Numbered from the stretch's first letter, positions 24,927 to 33,859 are shown. The stretch is DNA of 64,000 nt from Nocardia brasiliensis (GCF_011801125.1 NZ_CP046171.1:1488001-1552000), one strand, 5' to 3'. The notes: generated by a model from the sequence alone, not told the origin. Translations and numbers: made by a program.

Positions 24927-25509
24927 CCGGCGAGAGCGGCCGTCGCGCCGAGGGACGACCTTCGTCGGCGCGACGGCCGTCGCCGTCGCCTTCCTGGCCG
25001 GCGCGGTGCTGCTGGGTGGTTGTGCCAGTGGCGGATCGAGCACCGCGGGTCACGAGACCACCGATCCGAGCACCGCGGACTGCGCGGCGGGCGGTCAGGC
25101 CGTCGCGGGTTTGCGCGATACCTTCCGCGGGTTGTCCGAGCAGCTCAACGGTCTCGGGCCCGCGGCAGAGCGCGGCGATCTCGCCGACGTGAAAGCCCGT
25201 GTCGCCCAGGGCATCAGCCTGTCGGGACAGGTGGCCTCGACGATGCATCCCGCGGTCGATCGCATGGGCTCGCCCTTGATCGGGAGCACCTACCGCGAGG
25301 TCGCCACCTCGGGCGACCGGCTGCACGCCGCGCTGTCCGACTTCGCCGCCGCGCTCGCCGCCGATCAACCGGCCCAGTCGGCCGCCGACGCCGTGACCAC
25401 CGCACTGACCTCGCTCAACACCGCGATGGATCGCATGCGCCGCGCCTGCCCCACCGTCTTTCCCGATCAGCAGCGCCCGACCTACGGTCCGGTCGCCAGT
25501 CGTCGCTAG
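24916..25509 (+). CDS. Lipoprotein of unknown function
   Basis: This 197-residue protein has an Arg-rich n-region, a hydrophobic core and a lipobox LLGGC with the lipidated Cys at residue 36, so it should be anchored on the outer face of the membrane. The mature part is mostly helical with low complexity (AALSDFAAALAADQPAQSAADA). It overlaps the preceding gene by 11 bases and closes the run that starts with the giant hydrophobic protein. No catalytic motif or known family was seen. Confidence 0.75.
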   Translation: MSGNRRERPSRRGTTFVGATAVAVAFLAGAVLLGGCASGGSSTAGHETTDPSTADCAAGGQAVAGLRDTFRGLSEQLNGLGPAAERGDLADVKARVAQGISLSGQVASTMHPAVDRMGSPLIGSTYREVATSGDRLHAALSDFAAALAADQPAQSAADAVTTALTSLNTAMDRMRRACPTVFPDQQRPTYGPVASRR

Positions 25510-25513
25510 CGGA

Positions 25514-26710
25514 TCACGCGCCCGCGGAACGCCTTTCGAAGAGCCGGTCGCGGGCGACGGCGAGCGCCCGAGAGACGGCGCCGGTGAGCACGCCGTCGTC
25601 GCCGAGCGTGCTCGCGACGATCCGGGGGCGCAGCGGGCCGAGTTCGGCCATCCGGCGGGTCATCGCGTCGCCGAGCAATGCGAGATTGTTGCCGATGCCG
25701 CCGCTGAGCACTACGAGTTCGGGATCGAGGATCGCGGCCACCGCGGTGATCAGCGCGCCGATGCGGCGACCCTCGGATTCGACGACCGCGATCGCGCGGG
25801 CATCCCCGCCCGCCGCGGCGGCGAAGATCTCTTTCGCGGAAGTGCCCGGTAGCCCGGCCTGTTCGGCCGCGCGCGCGACAGCGCCTGCCGCGGCGACGGT
25901 TTCGGTCATGCCGCGCTCGCGCGCGTCGAGCGGGGGAGCGTCGACCTCGGTCGCGGGCAGGAACGAGACCTCGCCGGCCGCACCGGTGTTGCCGACGTAG
26001 AGCTCGCCGTTGATCACGATGCCCATGCCGACGCCGGTGCCGATCGAGATGAGCACGAAGTTGCGTACCCCGGCCCCGGCGCCGAGGGTGAGCTCGCCGA
26101 CGGCGGCGAGGTTGATGTCGTTCTCGATGCTGGCTTCGACCTCGAGGGCGGCGCGGAGCTGTCCGACCAGCCCGGCGCGGCCCCACCCGGGCAGGTTCTG
26201 CGCGTAGTCGAGGCGACCGGTGCTCGGATTCAGCACGCCCGGGCTGCCGATGACCGCGTAGTGCACTGCGGCCCAGTCGATCCCGGCCTCGGCCGCGACC
26301 TCGTCGGCCAGCGCGCGCACCCGGCGCACCAGGTCGGCGGCCGAACGCGCGGAATTGCGCACGTCGCGGCGCGCGATGAAGTCGCCGCGCAGATCGGCGA
26401 TGGCGAGCCGAAGCCAGTTCCGGCCGATGTCGACCCCGGCCACCACCCCCGCGCGCACGTTCACGTCGTACAGCGCGGTCGCCGGGCCCGGCCTGCCGCT
26501 CAGCGAGCCGGCCGACTGCACCAGGCCCGACTGCTCCAGGCCGGAAAGTGCCGCCGAGACAGTGGGTTTGGACAATCCGCTGGCCTTGGCCAGCTCGCCG
26601 CGCGAGGCGGGCCCATTGACCCGCAGGTAGTCGAGCAGCAGTCGCTCGTTCATCGTCCGGAGCAGCTGGGGATTGCCGACCTTACTCATGCCGGCGCTCG
26701 ATTCGGTCAT
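25514..26710 (-). CDS. ROK family transcriptional regulator
   Basis: This 398-residue protein has an N-terminal winged helix (SRGELAKASGLSKPTVSAAL, near residues 35-54) and a ROK domain (GVDIGRNWLRLAIAD, SIGTGVGMGIVING). The ROK Cys-rich zinc motif is not evident, unlike in the protein at 1523-2731. It is divergent from a complete sugar importer, with an inverted repeat between them, and most likely represses it. ATG 26710 is my choice; ATG 26689 is also possible because neither has a strong ribosome site. Confidence 0.88.
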   Translation of the reverse strand: MTESSAGMSKVGNPQLLRTMNERLLLDYLRVNGPASRGELAKASGLSKPTVSAALSGLEQSGLVQSAGSLSGRPGPATALYDVNVRAGVVAGVDIGRNWLRLAIADLRGDFIARRDVRNSARSAADLVRRVRALADEVAAEAGIDWAAVHYAVIGSPGVLNPSTGRLDYAQNLPGWGRAGLVGQLRAALEVEASIENDINLAAVGELTLGAGAGVRNFVLISIGTGVGMGIVINGELYVGNTGAAGEVSFLPATEVDAPPLDARERGMTETVAAAGAVARAAEQAGLPGTSAKEIFAAAAGGDARAIAVVESEGRRIGALITAVAAILDPELVVLSGGIGNNLALLGDAMTRRMAELGPLRPRIVASTLGDDGVLTGAVSRALAVARDRLFERRSAGA

Positions 26711-26777
26711 GTCCAGGCATGCCGCAACGTGATTCGCTCGATCATGAATCCTCCTGCTCGCACCACTGGACACCCGA

Positions 26778-26791
26778 TAGTTAGTAAACTA
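26778..26791. promoter_or_regulatory. Candidate ROK operator
   Basis: TAGTT-AGTA-AACTA is a 5-bp inverted repeat in the 138-base region between the ROK regulator and the sugar-binding protein gene. The AT-rich block continues as CTTTCTTACCAAC, which may hold a second half-site. ROK regulators of the XylR type bind similar TTAGT/ACTAA elements. The assignment is inferred from position. Confidence 0.5.
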
Positions 26792-26848
26792 CCTTTCTTA
26801 CCAACGCTCAACCGGGCGCTTTCGCTCTCCACTCGGCACGGTGACCTC

Positions 26849-27931
26849 ATGCGTCGAATTCAGCTCTTCACCGCGGCGGCGGCCGCACTCGTCCTGGCGG
26901 CAGGCTGTAGCTCCGGCGACAGCGCCAAAGACGCGAACTCGGGTGGTGACACCCCGACGATCGCACTGCTGCTGCCCGAATCCAAGACCACCCGCTACGA
27001 GGCCTTCGATCGCCCCCTGTTCGAGGCGAAGGTCGGCCAGCTCTGCGGCAACTGCAAGGTGCTCTACTTCAATGCCGATCAGGACGCGGCAAAGCAGCAG
27101 GGCCAGTTCGAATCCGCGCTCACCCAGGGCGCCGACGTCATCGTGTTCGACGCGGTGAACGCCGATGCCGTTGCGCCACAGGTGAACAAGGCGCAGCAGA
27201 AGAAGATCCCGGTGATCGCCTACGACCGGCTGATCTCCGGCATCGCCTACGACTACTACGTGTCCTTCGACAACGTGAAGGTCGGCAAGGTCCAGGGCGA
27301 CGCGTTGCTCGCCGAATTGAACAAGCGCGGCACCACCGACAAGGGGCAGGTCGTGGTGATCAACGGTTCGCCGACCGACCCCAGTGCGGGCGACTACAAG
27401 AAGGGCGCGCACGCGGCACTGGACGGAAAGGTGAAGGTGGGGCGCGAGTTCGACACCCCCGACTGGTCGCCGGACAAAGCGCAGCAGCAGATGGAACAGG
27501 CCATCACCGCCCTCGGCAAGGACGCGATCATCGGCGTCTATTCGGCCAACGACGGCATGGCGGGCGGTGCGATCGCGGCGTTGAAGCGTGCCGGATACGC
27601 CACCTTGCCGCCGCTGACCGGGCAGGACGCGGAACTGGCAGGCGTGCAACGCATCCTGACCGGTGAGCAGACGATGACCATCTACCTGGACTACCGGGCG
27701 CAGGCCGAGCAGGCCGCCGAGTTGGCCGTCGCCTTGACCAAGGGGGAAAAGCCGGCGGCCCCGGCGAAAACGAACAACGGCGCGACCGACATCCCGTCGT
27801 TCCTGCTCGACGCGATCGCGGTGGGCAAGGACAACATCAAGGACACCATCGTCAAGGACGGGCTGTACTCCGTCGCCGATATCTGCACGCCCGACGTGGC
27901 GGCGGCATGCGAGGCCGCGGGTATCAAATGA
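26849..27931 (+). CDS. Sugar ABC transporter substrate-binding lipoprotein (XylF type)
   Basis: This 360-residue protein has a lipoprotein signal with lipobox LAAGC (Cys at about residue 20) and a periplasmic-binding-protein fold of the xylose/ribose type (IALLLPESKTTRYEAFD, VIAYDRLISG, YDYYVSFDNVKVG). The YDRLI and YVSFDN segments are typical of XylF proteins. It would catch a monosaccharide, perhaps xylose, outside the membrane. Its stop overlaps the ATPase start (ATGA). The neighbouring ROK regulator and operator indicate substrate-induced expression. Confidence 0.92.
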   Translation: MRRIQLFTAAAAALVLAAGCSSGDSAKDANSGGDTPTIALLLPESKTTRYEAFDRPLFEAKVGQLCGNCKVLYFNADQDAAKQQGQFESALTQGADVIVFDAVNADAVAPQVNKAQQKKIPVIAYDRLISGIAYDYYVSFDNVKVGKVQGDALLAELNKRGTTDKGQVVVINGSPTDPSAGDYKKGAHAALDGKVKVGREFDTPDWSPDKAQQQMEQAITALGKDAIIGVYSANDGMAGGAIAALKRAGYATLPPLTGQDAELAGVQRILTGEQTMTIYLDYRAQAEQAAELAVALTKGEKPAAPAKTNNGATDIPSFLLDAIAVGKDNIKDTIVKDGLYSVADICTPDVAAACEAAGIK

Positions 27932-28665
27932 CAGCTCCCGCAACGGTTCTCTCGGCCCGCGGCCTGACCAAACGCTACGGCGCGGTGCAGGCGCTGGCAG
28001 GCGCGGATCTCGAGGTGCGCGCCGGTGAGGTGGTCGCCCTGGTCGGTGACAACGGCGCAGGCAAATCGACGCTGGTGAAAGCGATTTCGGGAGTGACGGT
28101 CGCCGACGAGGGCGAAATCGTCTTCGCCGGTGCGCCGGTGCGGATCGCGCGCCCGCAGGACGCGCAGGCGCTGGGCATCACGACGGTGTTCCAGGATCTC
28201 GCGCTGTGCGACAACCTCGATGTCGTCGCCAACCTGCATCTCGGCGCGGAGGCACGGATCTGCACGGTGCTCGACGAGATCGAAATGGAGCGCACCGCAC
28301 GCGATCTGCTCGCGTCGCTGGACGTCCGGATCAAGGACGTGCGCGCGCCGGTCTCCGCGTTGTCCGGCGGCCAGCGCCAATCGGTCGCCATCGCACGGGC
28401 ACTGCTCGGGCGCCCGCGCATGGTGATTCTCGACGAGCCGACCGCGGCGCTCGGCGTCGAGCAGACCGCGCAGGTGCTCGCGCTGATCGGCAGGCTGCGT
28501 GAGCGCGGGCTCGCGGTGCTGTTGATCTCTCACAATCTGGTGGACGTGCGGTCGGTCAGCGACCGCGTGGTGGTGCTCCGGCTGGGCCGCAATGCTGGTG
28601 AGTTCGAGACCGCGAAAGCGACTCAAGAAGATATCGTGGCAGCGATTACGGGAGCGGCCGCATGA
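27928..28665 (+). CDS. Sugar ABC transporter ATP-binding protein
   Basis: This 245-residue ATPase has Walker A GDNGAGKST, signature LSGGQRQ and Walker B VILDEPTAAL, with the H-loop LISHN. It is a single-domain protein, half the size of typical RbsA/XylG tandem ATPases, so it should act as a homodimer on one permease pair. It overlaps the binding-protein gene by 4 bases. A 71-base gap with direct-repeat-like GAGCGAGGCGAGG sequence separates it from the permease. Its end resembles the partial ATPase at the left edge. Confidence 0.93.
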   Translation: MTAPATVLSARGLTKRYGAVQALAGADLEVRAGEVVALVGDNGAGKSTLVKAISGVTVADEGEIVFAGAPVRIARPQDAQALGITTVFQDLALCDNLDVVANLHLGAEARICTVLDEIEMERTARDLLASLDVRIKDVRAPVSALSGGQRQSVAIARALLGRPRMVILDEPTAALGVEQTAQVLALIGRLRERGLAVLLISHNLVDVRSVSDRVVVLRLGRNAGEFETAKATQEDIVAAITGAAA

Positions 28666-28736
28666 AAGAACGCAGTGAGCGAACCATGTCACAGCGTGTA
28701 TCGCACATGATCGAGCCGAGCGAGGCGAGGTAGGTC

Positions 28737-29951
28737 ATGAGTGAAGCTGTTATGAAAAGACCTGTGTTACAGGGAGATCAGGGACGTGGGCTGGCCGGTG
28801 CGGCACTGGACCGGCTGCGCCGCGGTGAGGTCGGCTCGGTGCCGGTGGCGATCGGGCTGGTCATCATCGCCACGGTGTTCTATCGGCTCAACGCGCATTT
28901 TCTCGCCGCGGAGAATCTCACCAACCTCGCGTTGCAGATGGCGGCGACCGGAACCATCGCGCTCGGCATCGTGCTCGTGCTGCTGCTCGGCGAGATCGAC
29001 CTGTCCGCGGGCTCGGTCAGCGGCCTGACCGCCGTGGTGATGACGCTGCTGTATGTGCACCACGGCTGGAATCCGATCTTCTCGGTGCTCGCCGCGGTGG
29101 CGGTCGGCGCGGCCATCGGCCTGCTGCACGGTCTGATGCGCACGATGTTGAGCATGCCGTCGTTCGTCGTGACGCTGGCCGGGCTGATCGGCTGGCAGGG
29201 GCTGATGCTGTACCTGCTCGGCAAGGACGGCACGGTCAACCTGCCGTTCGATCGCGGCATCGCCACCATCAGCGATACCTGGCTCTCGCCCTTGCTCGGC
29301 TGGATTCTCGTCGCGCTGCTCGCGGGCGGCCACCTGGTGGCGAGTCTGGTCACCCGGCAGCAGCGCGTGCACGCCGAACTCGACGCGGCGGCGCCGGTGT
29401 GGATCGTGCTGCGCTCGGGCGCGCTGGCGGTCCTGCTCGGGGGCACGGTGCTGGTGCTGAATTCCGATCGCGGCGTGCCACTGACCCTGGTGATCTTCGG
29501 CGGGCTGGTGCTCGGCGTCGATTTGATCCTGCGCAGAACGGTCTTCGGACGGCGGATGTACGCCGTCGGTGGCAACGCGGAGGCGGCGCGGCGCGCCGGC
29601 ATCAACGTCACCTGGATCCGGATCTCGGCCTTCATCGGGTGTTCGGTGCTGGCCACCCTCGGCGGCATCCTGGCCGCCTCCCGGCTGGTCGCGGTCAACC
29701 AGAGCTCCGGCGGCAGCGACATCCTGCTCAACGCCATCGCGGCCGCGGTGATCGGCGGCACCAGCCTGTTCGGTGGCCGTGGCCGCGCCTATGCCGCGCT
29801 GCTCGGCATTCTCGTCATCCAATCCATCACCAACGGCATGCTGCTGCTCAACGTCGACTCCTCGGTGCGCTTCATGGTCACCGGCGCCGTGCTCGCGGTC
29901 TCCGTCGCCATCGATTCGGTGGCGCGCCGCGGCGCCGAGGGAGCGCGCTGA
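28737..29951 (+). CDS. Monosaccharide ABC transporter permease (XylH/RbsC type)
   Basis: This 404-residue membrane protein parallels the permease at 244-1479, with the same LLGEIDLSAG, GGNAEAARRAGIN and GGTSLFGGRGR motifs. It completes an importer with the binding protein and ATPase upstream. The ribosome site is GAGG near the ATG at 28737. The two importers in this window look like old duplicates, each with its own ROK regulator; they probably serve different sugars or conditions. Confidence 0.92.
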   Translation: MSEAVMKRPVLQGDQGRGLAGAALDRLRRGEVGSVPVAIGLVIIATVFYRLNAHFLAAENLTNLALQMAATGTIALGIVLVLLLGEIDLSAGSVSGLTAVVMTLLYVHHGWNPIFSVLAAVAVGAAIGLLHGLMRTMLSMPSFVVTLAGLIGWQGLMLYLLGKDGTVNLPFDRGIATISDTWLSPLLGWILVALLAGGHLVASLVTRQQRVHAELDAAAPVWIVLRSGALAVLLGGTVLVLNSDRGVPLTLVIFGGLVLGVDLILRRTVFGRRMYAVGGNAEAARRAGINVTWIRISAFIGCSVLATLGGILAASRLVAVNQSSGGSDILLNAIAAAVIGGTSLFGGRGRAYAALLGILVIQSITNGMLLLNVDSSVRFMVTGAVLAVSVAIDSVARRGAEGAR

Positions 29952-29983
29952 ACACGGGCGAACTGGGTCGCCCGCCGGAGGGG

Positions 29984-30020
29984 CGCCTGAACGCGGCGGG
30001 GGTCGGCTCGCGTTCAGGCG
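29984..30020 (+). terminator. Hairpin after the sugar transporter operon
   Basis: CGCCTGAACGCG and CGCGTTCAGGCG form a perfect 12-bp stem with a 13-base loop, 33 bases after the permease stop. There is no T-run, so it may be a weak or Rho-assisted terminator, or an RNA-stabilising hairpin. Confidence 0.5.
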
Positions 30021-30150
30021 GTTCCCGCCCTGATATGTGTGTCCGATCGAACAACGCGATCGGGTAACACCGCCCGACACCCGACCGACACGCTGGGGGA
30101 GTTGTGCATGAGTTCGAAGCGGCGTGGGTCGGGGTTTTGGGAGTGTGTTC

Positions 30151-31203
30151 GTGGATCGCAGATCGACCTGGATGGTTCGAGCTCGGGCGGTAGTACTGGC
30201 GGCATCGCTGTGTCTCGGTCTCGGTGTCGTGGCAGGCGCACCGGCGCAGGCGCGGGAACCCGGTGACTGGGTGTCCACACCCGCCGCGCCCGACGGGTCG
30301 GTGATCGCGCGGGTGGAGGAACCTGACGGACGCAACGTCCGGATCTGGGTGCGGTCCACCGCGATGCAGGGCGCGACCTTCCCGGTCGACATCCAGCGTC
30401 CCGCCGACACCGCGCAGCCGCGGCCGACGCTGTACCTGCTCAACGGCGCGGGCGGCGGCGTCGACGATGCCAGCTGGCAGCTGCGCACCAACGTGCTCGA
30501 TTTCCTGTCCGACAAGGACGTCAACGTGGTCCAGCCGGTGGGCGGGCAGTTCAGTTATTACACCGACTGGATCAACGACGACCCGGTCCTCGGCCCGAAC
30601 AAATGGCGGACCTACCTCACCGAGGAACTGCCTCCCCTGATCGACGCGGCCCTGGGCACCAACAAGGTGAACGCGATCGCGGGTCTGTCGATGGCGGGCA
30701 CCTCGGTGCTCGCGCTGGCCGAGGCGAACCCGGACCTCTACCGCAGCGTCGCCTCTTACAGTGGGTGCGCGCAGACCAGCGATCCGATCGGTCAGTCCTT
30801 CGTGCAGATGACGGTGGAACGCGGCGGCGGGACCATCGGCAACATGTGGGGCCCGCCCGGCGACCCGCTGTGGGCGGCCAACGATCCGCTGGTGCACGCG
30901 GAAAAGCTGCGCGGGATCAATCTTTTCGTCTCCAGCGGTAGCGGGCTGCCCGGCCCGCACGACACGCTCGATGGACCGTTCCAGATCAAGCCCGGTGTCG
31001 CGCAGTGGGCCGACCAGCTGGTGGTCGGCGGCGCGATCGAGGCGGGCATCCGGATGTGCTCGCAGAACCTGCAGAACCGGCTCAACGCGCTCGGTATCCC
31101 CGCGACCTTCGATTTCACCCTCACCGGCACCCACTCGTGGGGCTACTGGCAGGACGCGTTCGTCGCGTCGTGGCCGGTGCTGGCCCGCGGTCTCTTCAGC
31201 TGA
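30151..31203 (+). CDS. Secreted mycolyltransferase-type esterase (antigen 85 family)
   Basis: This 350-residue alpha/beta hydrolase has a signal peptide (residues about 8-34, RARAVVLAASLCLG core, cleavage after AQA) and the nucleophile motif GLSMAG with Ser180, a GTHSWGYW segment with the likely catalytic His, and the YLLNGAGGG oxyanion region. The antigen 85 family transfers mycolates to trehalose and arabinogalactan in the envelope. GTG 30151 has GGGAG 7 bases upstream. A stronger ribosome site (GGGGGAG) serves ATG 30108, which is in a different frame, so a frameshift or assembly error near the start is possible. Confidence 0.88.
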   Translation: MDRRSTWMVRARAVVLAASLCLGLGVVAGAPAQAREPGDWVSTPAAPDGSVIARVEEPDGRNVRIWVRSTAMQGATFPVDIQRPADTAQPRPTLYLLNGAGGGVDDASWQLRTNVLDFLSDKDVNVVQPVGGQFSYYTDWINDDPVLGPNKWRTYLTEELPPLIDAALGTNKVNAIAGLSMAGTSVLALAEANPDLYRSVASYSGCAQTSDPIGQSFVQMTVERGGGTIGNMWGPPGDPLWAANDPLVHAEKLRGINLFVSSGSGLPGPHDTLDGPFQIKPGVAQWADQLVVGGAIEAGIRMCSQNLQNRLNALGIPATFDFTLTGTHSWGYWQDAFVASWPVLARGLFS

Positions 31204-31208
31204 TGAAG

Positions 31209-31260
31209 GCCGACCGCAACATGTGACCCAGGTCATCCGAGGTAGCAGGTTGCGGTCGGC
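31209..31260 (+). terminator. Long inverted repeat after the mycolyltransferase gene
   Basis: GCCGACCGCAAC (31209-31220) and GTTGCGGTCGGC (31249-31260) are a perfect 12-bp inverted repeat with a 28-base loop, starting three bases after the stop. There is no T-run. The right arm overlaps the likely -35 hexamer of the CDF transporter promoter, so the same bases may both end one transcript and start the next. Confidence 0.45.
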
Positions 31261-31308
31261 ATAGGGTCGGCTAAGGTGGGTACGACAGATGCAGATATGC
31301 GCATACAT
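31250..31308 (+). promoter_or_regulatory. Promoter and palindromic operator of the CDF transporter
   Basis: TTGCGG (31250-31255), 16 bases and TAAGGT (31272-31277) form a plausible promoter. Just downstream, TATGCGCATA (31296-31305) is a perfect 10-bp palindrome in an AT-richer setting, like the sites of ArsR/SmtB metal sensors. Binding there would block transcription until metal is in excess. No ArsR gene is adjacent. Confidence 0.5.
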
Positions 31309-31328
31309 CGCGGTGAGGCAGGCGGCTG

Positions 31329-32342
31329 ATGGGACACGAACACGAGCACGGGCACAGCCACGGGAGTGGCCACGCGCATTCGCACGGGGTGTCCGGTGAT
31401 GCCGATCGTCGCTGGCTGACGGTCGCGCTGGCGCTGATCGGCGGCTTCATGATCATCGAGGTCGTCATCGGCTTGCTGGCGAACTCGCTGGCCCTGCTCT
31501 CCGACGCGGCGCACATGCTGACCGACGCGGCCTCGATCGTACTGGCGCTGACCGCGATTCGGCTGGCCGCCAGGCCGGCCCGCGGCAAATACACCTACGG
31601 CTTCAAACGGGCGGAGATCCTGTCCGCGCAGGCCAACGGCATCACGCTGCTCGTGCTGGCGGGCTGGCTGACCTACGAGGCGATCCGGCGCCTGCTCGAA
31701 CCGCCGGAGGTGACCGGCGGCCTGGTCGTGATCACCGCGCTGTTCGGCATCGCGGTCAATGTCGCCGCCACCTGGGCGATCAGCAAGGCCAACCGCTCCA
31801 GCCTCAACGTGGAGGGCGCGTTCCAGCACGTGCTCAACGACCTGTACGGCTTCATCGCCACCGCGGTGGCCGGGCTGGTCGTGCTGCTCACCGGCTTCGC
31901 CCGCGCCGACGCGATCGCCACCCTGGTCGTGGTCGCCCTCATGGTGAAGGCGGGGCTGAGCCTCGTCCGCGAATCCGGGCGCATCTTCCTGGAGGCCGCC
32001 CCCGCCGGGCTCGACCCCGACGCACTCGGGCGCAGGCTGGTCGAGATGCCCGGTATCGACGAGGTGCACGATCTGCACGTCTGGCAGATCACCTCGGGCA
32101 ATGTGGCGCTGTCCGCGCACGTGCTGGTGCAGGCCGGTGCGGACTGCCACGGCCTGCGCCAGCAGATCGAGCGGCTACTCGACCAGGACTACGACATCAC
32201 CCACACCACCCTGCAGGTCGATCACTCCCAGATGGTTTCCGCCGCAACGACATCCGATGCCGACCGGCTGCTCCCGGTGCTGGCCGAACACTGCGACGAC
32301 GCGCATGGTCCGGTGCACCGCGAGACGCATACCCACCACTGA
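31329..32342 (+). CDS. Cation diffusion facilitator metal exporter (CzcD/ZitB type)
   Basis: This 337-residue protein begins with a His-rich stretch (GHEHEHGHSHG), followed by six transmembrane helices and a cytosolic C-terminal domain with a further His-rich end. The transport-site motifs HMLTD in helix 2 and HVLND in helix 5 match zinc CDF proteins, which export Zn2+ (also Co2+ or Cd2+) in exchange for protons. A palindrome just upstream suggests control by a metal-responsive repressor encoded elsewhere. Confidence 0.93.
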   Translation: MGHEHEHGHSHGSGHAHSHGVSGDADRRWLTVALALIGGFMIIEVVIGLLANSLALLSDAAHMLTDAASIVLALTAIRLAARPARGKYTYGFKRAEILSAQANGITLLVLAGWLTYEAIRRLLEPPEVTGGLVVITALFGIAVNVAATWAISKANRSSLNVEGAFQHVLNDLYGFIATAVAGLVVLLTGFARADAIATLVVVALMVKAGLSLVRESGRIFLEAAPAGLDPDALGRRLVEMPGIDEVHDLHVWQITSGNVALSAHVLVQAGADCHGLRQQIERLLDQDYDITHTTLQVDHSQMVSAATTSDADRLLPVLAEHCDDAHGPVHRETHTHH

Positions 32343-32351
32343 GGTGTCGCG

Positions 32352-33761
32352 TCAGGTGCCCAGGCGCCGAAACGGCTGCTCGGCCTCGACGAGGTAGGCG
32401 AGTTCGAGCAGGGTGCGTTCGGTGCCCATGGTGCCCGCGAATTGCACCCCGACGGGGAGCCCGGCGGCGGTGTAGCCGCCGGGGACGGTGATCGCGGGCG
32501 TGCCGGTGATGTTGTTGATCGGGGTGAAGGCGACATACCTGCGCAGCCGCTCGATCAAAAGGTCGAAAGGCACTGTCGGACTGAGGAACCCGAGCTCGGG
32601 TGGCTCGTGTCCGAGGGTGGGCAGCAGCGCCGCGTCGTAGGAGTCGAAGGCGCGTCGATAGGTGGCGGCGGCCGCGCGTAGCCGATACAACGTCGCGGGC
32701 GTGCGCCACGCGTCCCGGAAGTACAGGCGGCGCAGGCCGATGGTCAGATCGTCGAGTTTCCCGGTGTCGAAGCGTCGGTCGGCGAGCTTGCCCGTCGAGG
32801 CGATCGCCGCGGCGAGCATGCCCCAGTAGTGCACGAACGCGTTCTCCAGCGCGGCATCGAACGGCAGCGCGACCGGCTCGACCCGGTGCCCGTGCGATTC
32901 CAAGGTGGCGGCGACCTTTTCGACGGCGTCGCGGATCGGGCCGGCAGGCACGGGTCCGCCGATGCCGTCGAGGATGAGCGCGACGCGCAGCGGTTTCGTC
33001 CCGGGCCCCTCGACCAGGCCCACCGGCGGCAGCGCCGGATTTCGCCAATATTCTTCCGCCGCAGCGGTATACGCCGCGGTGTCGCGCACCGTCCTGGTCA
33101 GCACCCCCTCGCTGACGATCCGGATCGGCAGCATGCGTGACATCGGCGCATCGATGTGGCGGCCCCGGCTCGGCTTCAGCCCGACCAGCCCGGCGCACGC
33201 CGCCGGGATACGAATAGATCCGCCGCCGTCGTTGCCGTGCGCGATCGGCACGACCCCAGCGGCGACCAGCGCGGCCGTGCCGCCGGACGATCCGCCCACC
33301 GAATGGCCGGTGTGCCAAGGGTTTCGGGTCGGCGGCGCGAACGGCGGCTCGGTGGTCGCGTTGAAGCCGAACTCCGGCAGTGTGCTCTTGCCGAGCACCG
33401 TCATTCCGGTGCTGCGGAATTGGCTGGTGTAGCCGCCATCCTTGCGGGCGGTTCTGGCGCGAAATGCCGCGCTGCCGTGGTTGGTCGGCAGGCCCGCGAT
33501 ATCGATGTTGTCCTTGATGAACGTGGGGACGCCGTGCAGGCGGCCGCGCGGTTCGGGCGGTGCCAGCGGCTGCGCGTAGGTCTCGACCGCGACGGCCGCG
33601 AGTTCCTCGACTCGTCGCGCGCGTCGCACCGCGGCCGCGGCCAACTCGTCCGGGCTCCGGTCACCGTGGCGGATCAGTTCGGCCAGGGCGACCGCGTCGT
33701 GGGTACCGAGCGCGTCGTCGGTGAAGGCATGCAGGCGGATGGGCGGAGCGTCAGCGGTCAC
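32352..33761 (-). CDS. Amidase signature family hydrolase
   Basis: This 469-residue enzyme has the complete Ser-cisSer-Lys triad setting: Lys in FIKDN near residue 83, the glycine-rich GGSSGGTAAL and the nucleophile in GGSIRIP. The family hydrolyses amides such as acyl amides and peptide amides in the cytosol. No GatB or other partner is near, so a role in tRNA amidation is unlikely. It ends 9 bases from the end of the convergent CDF gene. The substrate is unknown. Confidence 0.92.
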   Translation of the reverse strand: MTADAPPIRLHAFTDDALGTHDAVALAELIRHGDRSPDELAAAAVRRARRVEELAAVAVETYAQPLAPPEPRGRLHGVPTFIKDNIDIAGLPTNHGSAAFRARTARKDGGYTSQFRSTGMTVLGKSTLPEFGFNATTEPPFAPPTRNPWHTGHSVGGSSGGTAALVAAGVVPIAHGNDGGGSIRIPAACAGLVGLKPSRGRHIDAPMSRMLPIRIVSEGVLTRTVRDTAAYTAAAEEYWRNPALPPVGLVEGPGTKPLRVALILDGIGGPVPAGPIRDAVEKVAATLESHGHRVEPVALPFDAALENAFVHYWGMLAAAIASTGKLADRRFDTGKLDDLTIGLRRLYFRDAWRTPATLYRLRAAAATYRRAFDSYDAALLPTLGHEPPELGFLSPTVPFDLLIERLRRYVAFTPINNITGTPAITVPGGYTAAGLPVGVQFAGTMGTERTLLELAYLVEAEQPFRRLGT

Positions 33762-33859
33762 ATTTCGAAACTAGCCGCCGGACCGGTTGTCCGCCGCGCA
33801 ACGATCGGCGCATACGGTGGAACGGCAGTTGCGTCCTCGACTAGTTCGGAAGGAAGTAG

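Noticed and set aside
30108..30266. Small ORF starting at ATG 30108
   Set aside because: Despite a strong ribosome site, the peptide reads like the out-of-frame mycolyltransferase start. It is reported only as a start conflict.
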